64,000 bases of DNA, taken from the NCBI GenBank assembly GCA_916610825.1, contig OU744451.1:23944349-24008348 (forward strand), in the 5' to 3' direction. Below the pieces are notes generated by a model. It had not been told where the DNA came from. It did not search any database and saw only the letters and a program-made list of their open reading frames with translations. Position numbers and translations under genes: made by a program. Below, piece by piece: positions 58,321 to 64,000 of the stretch. The DNA is from Haliclystus octoradiatus. Lineage: Eukaryota; Cnidaria; Staurozoa; Stauromedusae; Haliclystidae. How positions within the stretch are numbered: position 1 is the stretch's first letter; every line of letters begins with the position of its first letter.

Positions 58321-59140
58321 CGGGGTTACACTGTAGTTGGTACATACTAGCTAATTCTATTGTAGATATTTTTATTTCTATACTGTGCTCTGCATATCCG
58401 CATTGAGCACTCTATTGATATTTTAAATAAAGTTATAGTAAGATAATTTTATAATGATGTGAATTTTTTCACACGTGCGTAGATATAGTGCTCAATGATA
58501 AATATCAGAGCTTTAATAGATAGATAAATAAAATGAGTCATAAAAGAGACATATACGGTTTTCGCCAGTCTCTTTTTTATTCAATTTATTTATCTACTTG
58601 TATAGTTAAAAAAAAATTTTTATTGATAGTTAGACTGGATAAATGAATGACACCGATGATTTCTCATTGTCAGCCCGTAGAAATGAGTCAACTTCCACTT
58701 TTAAAAAGGCTGTATAATTATACTTTATAATTCTCAATTGAAAGCATGACACCTGTATAACTTATACTAACAAATTTCTAACTAATATTAGAAATGCCTT
58801 TGTTTAACAATGAAATCAGTAGTTTTGGCCTGTTGTTATGGTTTCATTTCATGATATTTTCATTTATGTGAAAAAAATAACGAAACATTGGAAACATTTT
58901 TTGAGCTGTTTTCTATTTCAAAATTAATACATCTGTTCATAAGAATATACAAAAACGTATATGCAGGACACCAGGGTTTGATGTTTTGTCTGTGGACACC
59001 ATGTATAGTGCACACATATTATTTCTAACTGTCTGTTATAATGATAATAATAATATAATAATGTTAATAGTGGGATTGTTCCACATCAGTTATAATTGGT
59101 ATAGTGCTCAATGAAATTAATAAGAGTTTATAGAATGAGA

Positions 59141-59298
59141 GTCAAAATGAAACATGCTAGAATTACGCTACTTCAAGTTCCACACCAAAAGGTGATCATC
59201 AGGCGATTAATTTCAACTTATTTAAAATAAATCGTCTGATGATCACCTTCTGGTGTGACGCTTGAAGTAGTGTAATTCTAGCATGTTTCATTTTTGAC
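59141..59298. mobile_element. Long hairpin in the PLA2 gene 2 intron (unit C)
   Basis: Same as 36189-36346; a short hairpin element precedes it at ~58524-58600. Confidence 0.75.
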
Positions 59299-59787
59299 TT
59301 TTATTCTAATTGTCTGTTAGCCTCCAAAATAATAATTTGTTGTGCGGACTATCATGCAGTTATCATTACTGAATTATTATTTAATTGAAAACTTTAATAT
59401 TACTTTCATGTTATGTATCATTTATATCTGCAGAAGCCAAACCTAGGCTGGAGCCGTTCGTCTTGTGATGCTGCTTTCCTTCGAGATATGGAAGCAATTT
59501 GTAATAAAAAATTTCTTGAGAATAAAAAGAAAAAAAGAATAAGACGAAATTCAGAATTCGAATTAGACAGAACGATCATTTGGTCTACTCGTAATATGCA
59601 TTGGATGCGGAACGCTATGAATATAGTTAATTATGTCCAATACGCAGCATGTGTTGTTTCTGCTGGAACATACTATGCTGCCGTTAGAATCGGAGGATGG
59701 GCATATTTACTCGATAGTGGACATAGTCACTGCTCAAATTCATGTGTGCTAAGGTTTGGTAACCCAAGTACAGGCTTATCTGTCTAA

Positions 59788-61407
59788 AATTATTGACAGC
59801 CATTATATTTCACTGTAGGGAGCTATTTTCAATTAGTTGTATGATATATATAGTAACAAATAATTTATTAAATTTTTATAGAAATGAAATGTAAATTTGT
59901 ATATACCTGGAACTTGGTAATATAATGAGTAATAGTTTTTATCTAATTAGGTGGTTTATTTTAATTAAAATGCAAGGAAAGTATGCTATTTTTGATTGTT
60001 GAAAGATGCTATAGACAAGCCATCGGCTTCTGGCCTGCGCCTGGCTTACTTATAGAGGAGTAATTGAGTTCATAACAAAGCAAGCTATTAGAGATACGGT
60101 GACACAGTAATCTTTTCTGCTAACGATGAGTTAATAACAAAGTAAGTTATCAGGGATTATGATACTTAAAATAAAATTGAAAGTAGTGACTGCCACCAGA
60201 CCAGTGTCCTTTAAGCCTTCAACAGGGTAAAACCCATGGCAAAAGTGACTTCGACAGACTTTACATAAAGCATTCAAACATTAGTTGTAAAAAACTCACT
60301 GAGAATCGTGTCTTATGTTTGTGAGCCTTAGGGTATTGTTGGATCTGATAGTACTTCTCCTTCTTCTAATCATTTTAAAATGCTTTAGTGCAAAAATTGA
60401 AATACTTTTGAACGTGCATGTAAAATGTTTGCAAAATGAAAAACGCAGCAAGACCTGATAGGAAAATTTATCAATACGATAGAAATTTCTTCAAAACAGA
60501 AGAAAGAGATCAAAGACAAGGCAGTTTACTTTCACAGAACCTCCTTCGAAATGACGTGAACTTTGTTTTTTATGAGCAATTTATGAGCAATTTATCGCAT
60601 TTTTAAGCTGTAAAAATAAAACTGTAGCTAGGTGAAGGCTTGTAGATACCCCCAGAAACGTATTAGAAGTTTGGAAAGTCCGCGGCTGAGGAGAAGTTTG
60701 GCAATCAAGAAACAATGGTGGTTTGATCACCGAAACGGTTTGTGTAGCATAATAAATGAAGAAAACTGGCAAAGAATTCTGAGGTGCAAATATTTTTAAT
60801 TATTTGTATAGATACATCATCGAATTTGATACTAATGATTGGTTCTTGTTGATGTTCGAGTCAGGCTAGTATCGGAAACATTATCACGGTCGTGTGAAAC
60901 CTTGTTTGATAGATCGATTGAAAATACCCTTTAGATTCGAATTAGCTGCCTAATTATTGTTAAATGAATTAGAAAATTAAACATATTCTACAAAACTCCC
61001 TTGTTGGCAATGCTTCTGTAGCTTAAATTGATACAAATAAAGTAACTATTCATAATAATCAATACATTTTATATGGAAAATAAATGTCAAACCCTGTAGC
61101 AGATATTTATCTTAGTGTATAAATCCACAAATCAGGAAAACCAACAATACCTAGACACTCCTAACATGACGGTAGACACTTTACAGTTAAATTTTACAAA
61201 TGTAATTGAAGATAAATACAAGGGAGAGTTGTCATGTGACATATCGGTCCCTTCCAATATTGGTTCATATCATTGCATACTAATGAAGGAATACATCACT
61301 CTTGTATATTTTATAATTATATAATATTTTCTTCAATAATTTTGACATTTAAAATCATGCATTACATAAAGAGACTTTTATAAAAGTATTAAATAGAATA
61401 AATAAGT
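59788..61407. other. Intergenic stretch after PLA2 gene 2 (unit C)
   Basis: As in B; a doubtful exon at 61116-61324, otherwise nothing recognised. Confidence 0.35.
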
Positions 61408-61697
61408 CTATGTAGTCTCAGCAGATATTGTTTGGGAATTGTATTCACATCCGAGACACTGATATCTCTTTTCCTTGTTAGTCGCAGCGACGTTGGCACC
61501 TTCGCTTGCTGCTTCTATGGATTTGGCAATGTTTGATGCTGCAAAATAAGCGAAACAAACAGAGTCCCAACAAAACATCTCATCTGTTTCCATATGATTT
61601 GAGCAAGTCTACCCAGTCTTTTTAAAGAAAATGATGAGATGTCAGCTGCATTTAAGGCTTTGTGTATAACGGAATTGACATCTGAATGGTGAGACAA
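61408..61697 (-). mobile_element. LINE C-terminal fragment (unit C)
   Basis: Same as 38456-38745. Confidence 0.6.
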
Positions 61698-61837
61698 TTT
61701 CCTGCTGATTTATATATGAAATCAAGAAGATTCTATGAATGCTGTGGGTATAGTTGATTATATAAACAATTTATCTGTCCTAATTTCAATATTAATCTTA
61801 AAGGGGAAAAACAAAATTAGAAAAGGTAAGCGCAAAT

Positions 61838-62635
61838 ATGTCGTTAAGAAACATATTTATGCATTCAAAAATAGAACAAAATCGCGTGGTTTGTTTAAAT
61901 AAACAGCTGAAACTGTTTAATTATGCATTTGTTAATACCTCATTAGGTAGGTCCAAAGGTGACTTTGCAAGTGGCAATTTAATTTCTGTCGGCGACAAGT
62001 TAACAAGCAATAGCATTCGAAAGAACGAAGGTAAGAAATAGTCATTATTATTATTAGTAGTAGTAATTGATTTGATTAATTTCTTGATTGTCTCGAAAAT
62101 ATGTAACTTTGTCATACTGTTGTAATTTTTTCTTATTATCACGAAAATATTTCGCTTTCCTCATCGAATTTTGATTTATCTACTCACTACCATATATGCT
62201 GTTGCTATAGTCATGTTAATTTACAAAATTTTAATTCATTGGTCAACTAAAATTTCAAATCCTTACCATTATAATTGTTTCAGTACGTGACATAGTTATT
62301 ATTAATGAAATGAACTCTCGCAGTGAATTGGTATACGTTTTCATTTACTCTATTGATTACAATAGATTGATCAAGTTGGAGATAAATTTTAGAGCAAATA
62401 TGCTATATATATATAGTATTTATTTCTATATAACTGTTATGAATAATTTATGCATTAAGGAGATGAACGTAAGAAAATCACAATAGTAGGTTCATCTAAC
62501 TTTGAACAAAGTCACATAATGAACACAATCACTCATATCAGTAATTCTGGGTTAAGCGAGTTTCTGAATACTTTCTATAGTGACTTTTTAAAATCAAACA
62601 ACATAGATTATGTTACTATATCGAAAGATGCGTGA
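61838..62635 (+). CDS. Two-exon gene of unknown function (unit C)
   Basis: Exons 61838-62030 and 62460-62635; same predicted protein as unit B and fully open. Confidence 0.45.
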
Positions 62636-64000
62636 AGTAACGCGGTTGTTTTGAAATTTTAAATAGTTTAAAGATATTATTATACTGATGTCCCTTCATT
62701 TGCTTTAATATTTATTTGCTGTATTAAGGAATGAGAACTGATTGATTTTTGTTCAAATTTGCGAAAAAATACTGAGCGAAACAACTCGCACTTTTCAAAT
62801 GTCGTATAGTTGGCTTGGCTATAATGACATTGAGTCCAAGCTAACACAATGACGGTCAAACCAGAACTAATTTATTATTCAAATTACGTATAGATAGATT
62901 ACAGGAATTACATAAGCTGATGACGTTAATTGCACATAGAATTACAACTTCACATATACAAGACAGAATAGCTTTATAATTACATTCCACAGTTATGAAC
63001 ACAGTTACATCACATCAAGACAGTGTTTTTAAAGCTATTTTATATTTTTAATTTTGTAGACTTTTGACTGATTATCCTTCTACTCTTATGCGTAGTTGTT
63101 TGTTTTCCATTTACATCTATTGACAGCGTCGTTGGCATTGGTAATGGCTAAGCTACTGTATTATTTATCAATTGTGAATTTCTCTTTCATTCATAGAAGC
63201 CTCAGCATGATTATTATTTGTTTACTGCAAGCCCACCTATTAATAGCTATATTTTTCCTTCAAATGACTATATTCACGAATTCATCACGGTTTATTTTAC
63301 TTTCGTCTCTTATAATCATATAACCTTCAGACCAAGCTTAGCTCACGGTTGCGGTAGCGAGACCACGAGTTTGAAACATATTGTGATGGAACAGATCGTA
63401 TCCTTCATTGCATTATGGAGTTTCATGGCACCGTGGTACCAGCTTTGGTCAATTTTATAGAGTATGGACTTTCTTTCTTATCAAAGGCTAACATTTGACC
63501 TTGAAATTTTCCTTAATGGCCCCAAAATAGTATTAGTATCGAGGTGGTATTTTTCTTTTGTGTGGCAGTGTGTCCGTTAATTATCACTCTACATTCAAAA
63601 TTTGCGTTATTACCGTTTGCATTATGACAACATTTTTCATTTTATATATTTTGTGTTACCACAGCTCGATTAAAATTATATAAAGAATAATAAATCAGAT
63701 ATCCTGTAATTCACACGGATTGTGAAGCAATCTTCTCGGATGAAAGCCACACGGCCCAATGCGCATATCGCAATCCGAATGATTGTTAATAATTACCTGC
63801 ATGTAATTAATCTTTCGACTGACTTACAGTGATATATATATACACGAATAAATATGCTTGCTGTTTGATTAGAATAGAAGAATGAATATATTGTAAATTA
63901 CGGACAAACGGGCGCAGGTGACGCAGAATAACCAACGGGATTGAGAATTGATACTGTCGGAGCGAAGCGACACAGTCCAGGGTCAATGACGCAAGCCAAT
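62636..64000. other. Intergenic stretch of unit C to the window end
   Basis: Copy of the start of 16356-20495. The 2-bp loss near 63336 opens a longer frame (63218-63460), which is a by-product and not a gene. The window ends ~55 bp before the expected MITE. Confidence 0.4.

Larger units (their letters stand above)
57642..59787 (+). pseudogene. Broken copy of secreted PLA2 gene 2 (unit C)
   Basis: Exon positions 57642-57830 and 59434-59787. It looks broken, with about one break, the same as in unit B. Otherwise nearly identical to B and still very similar to the whole gene in A, so the loss is recent. Confidence 0.8.
54414..64000. repeat. Segmental tandem duplication, unit C (partial)
   Basis: The third copy runs off the window about 9.6 kb in. 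It matches B with only a handful of changes seen by eye: a 5-bp insertion near 54850 (GCACAGAAACATGG), a 2-bp loss near 63336 (CCAAGCTTAG versus CCAAGATCTTAG), and absence of the B-specific SINE. At 63096-63460 the 2-bp loss changes an already dubious reading frame. Confidence 0.93.

Noticed and set aside
7416-64000. LTR retroelement, Polinton or viral insertion as the cause of the repeat
   Set aside because: No long terminal repeats, capsid, integrase or polymerase genes at the unit edges; the units are host segments.

Overview
The window is AT-rich eukaryotic DNA: genes are split by introns with GT...AG borders, AATAAA signals follow coding regions, and small mobile elements are common. Recognised genes are animal-type (secreted phospholipase A2 of the conodipine/group XIV type; a secreted protein with a PAN-like domain and two thrombospondin type 1 domains), with a tRNA-derived SINE and LINE remnants of kinds common in invertebrates. 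I read it as a non-vertebrate animal, probably marine, and cannot place the phylum. All recognised genes are on the + strand.

Layout. Bases 1-1786 are a satellite with a ~178-bp monomer grouped into ~892-bp five-monomer blocks, decaying to ~1960. Bases 1961-7415 are single-copy flank: a possible type II membrane ORF and a tandem array (5046-6215) whose half-units look like small exons bounded by splice-like signals. From 7416 to the end lies a ~23.3-kb segmental tandem repeat: unit A 7416-31084, unit B 31085-54413, unit C 54414 to past the window end.

Each unit has the same order: secreted PLA2 gene 1 (two exons); PLA2 gene 2 (two exons, with a decayed PWWP fragment and a long hairpin in its intron); a minus-strand LINE fragment; a two-exon gene of unknown function; a long intergenic stretch with a MITE; a four-exon gene for a PAN-TSP1-TSP1 secreted protein; a GC-tipped MITE; a LINE reverse transcriptase fragment; a foldback element with 85-bp subterminal repeats; and a short ORF of unknown function. 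Unit C is cut before the MITE and the PAN-TSP1 gene.

The three units are not equally related along their length. In the first ~9-10 kb (the PLA2 block) A differs from B and C by many substitutions and indels, while B and C are almost identical. From about 18.3 kb of A onward, A and B are almost identical too. PLA2 gene 1 looks whole in all units; PLA2 gene 2 looks whole only in A. A 370-bp tRNA-derived SINE with a 12-bp target duplication is present in B only, and a 684-bp segment is present in A only. This suggests very recent duplication, with unequal exchange or gene conversion between differing haplotypes or units. The secreted PLA2 pairs are the main expanding cargo; the PAN-TSP1 gene travels with them.
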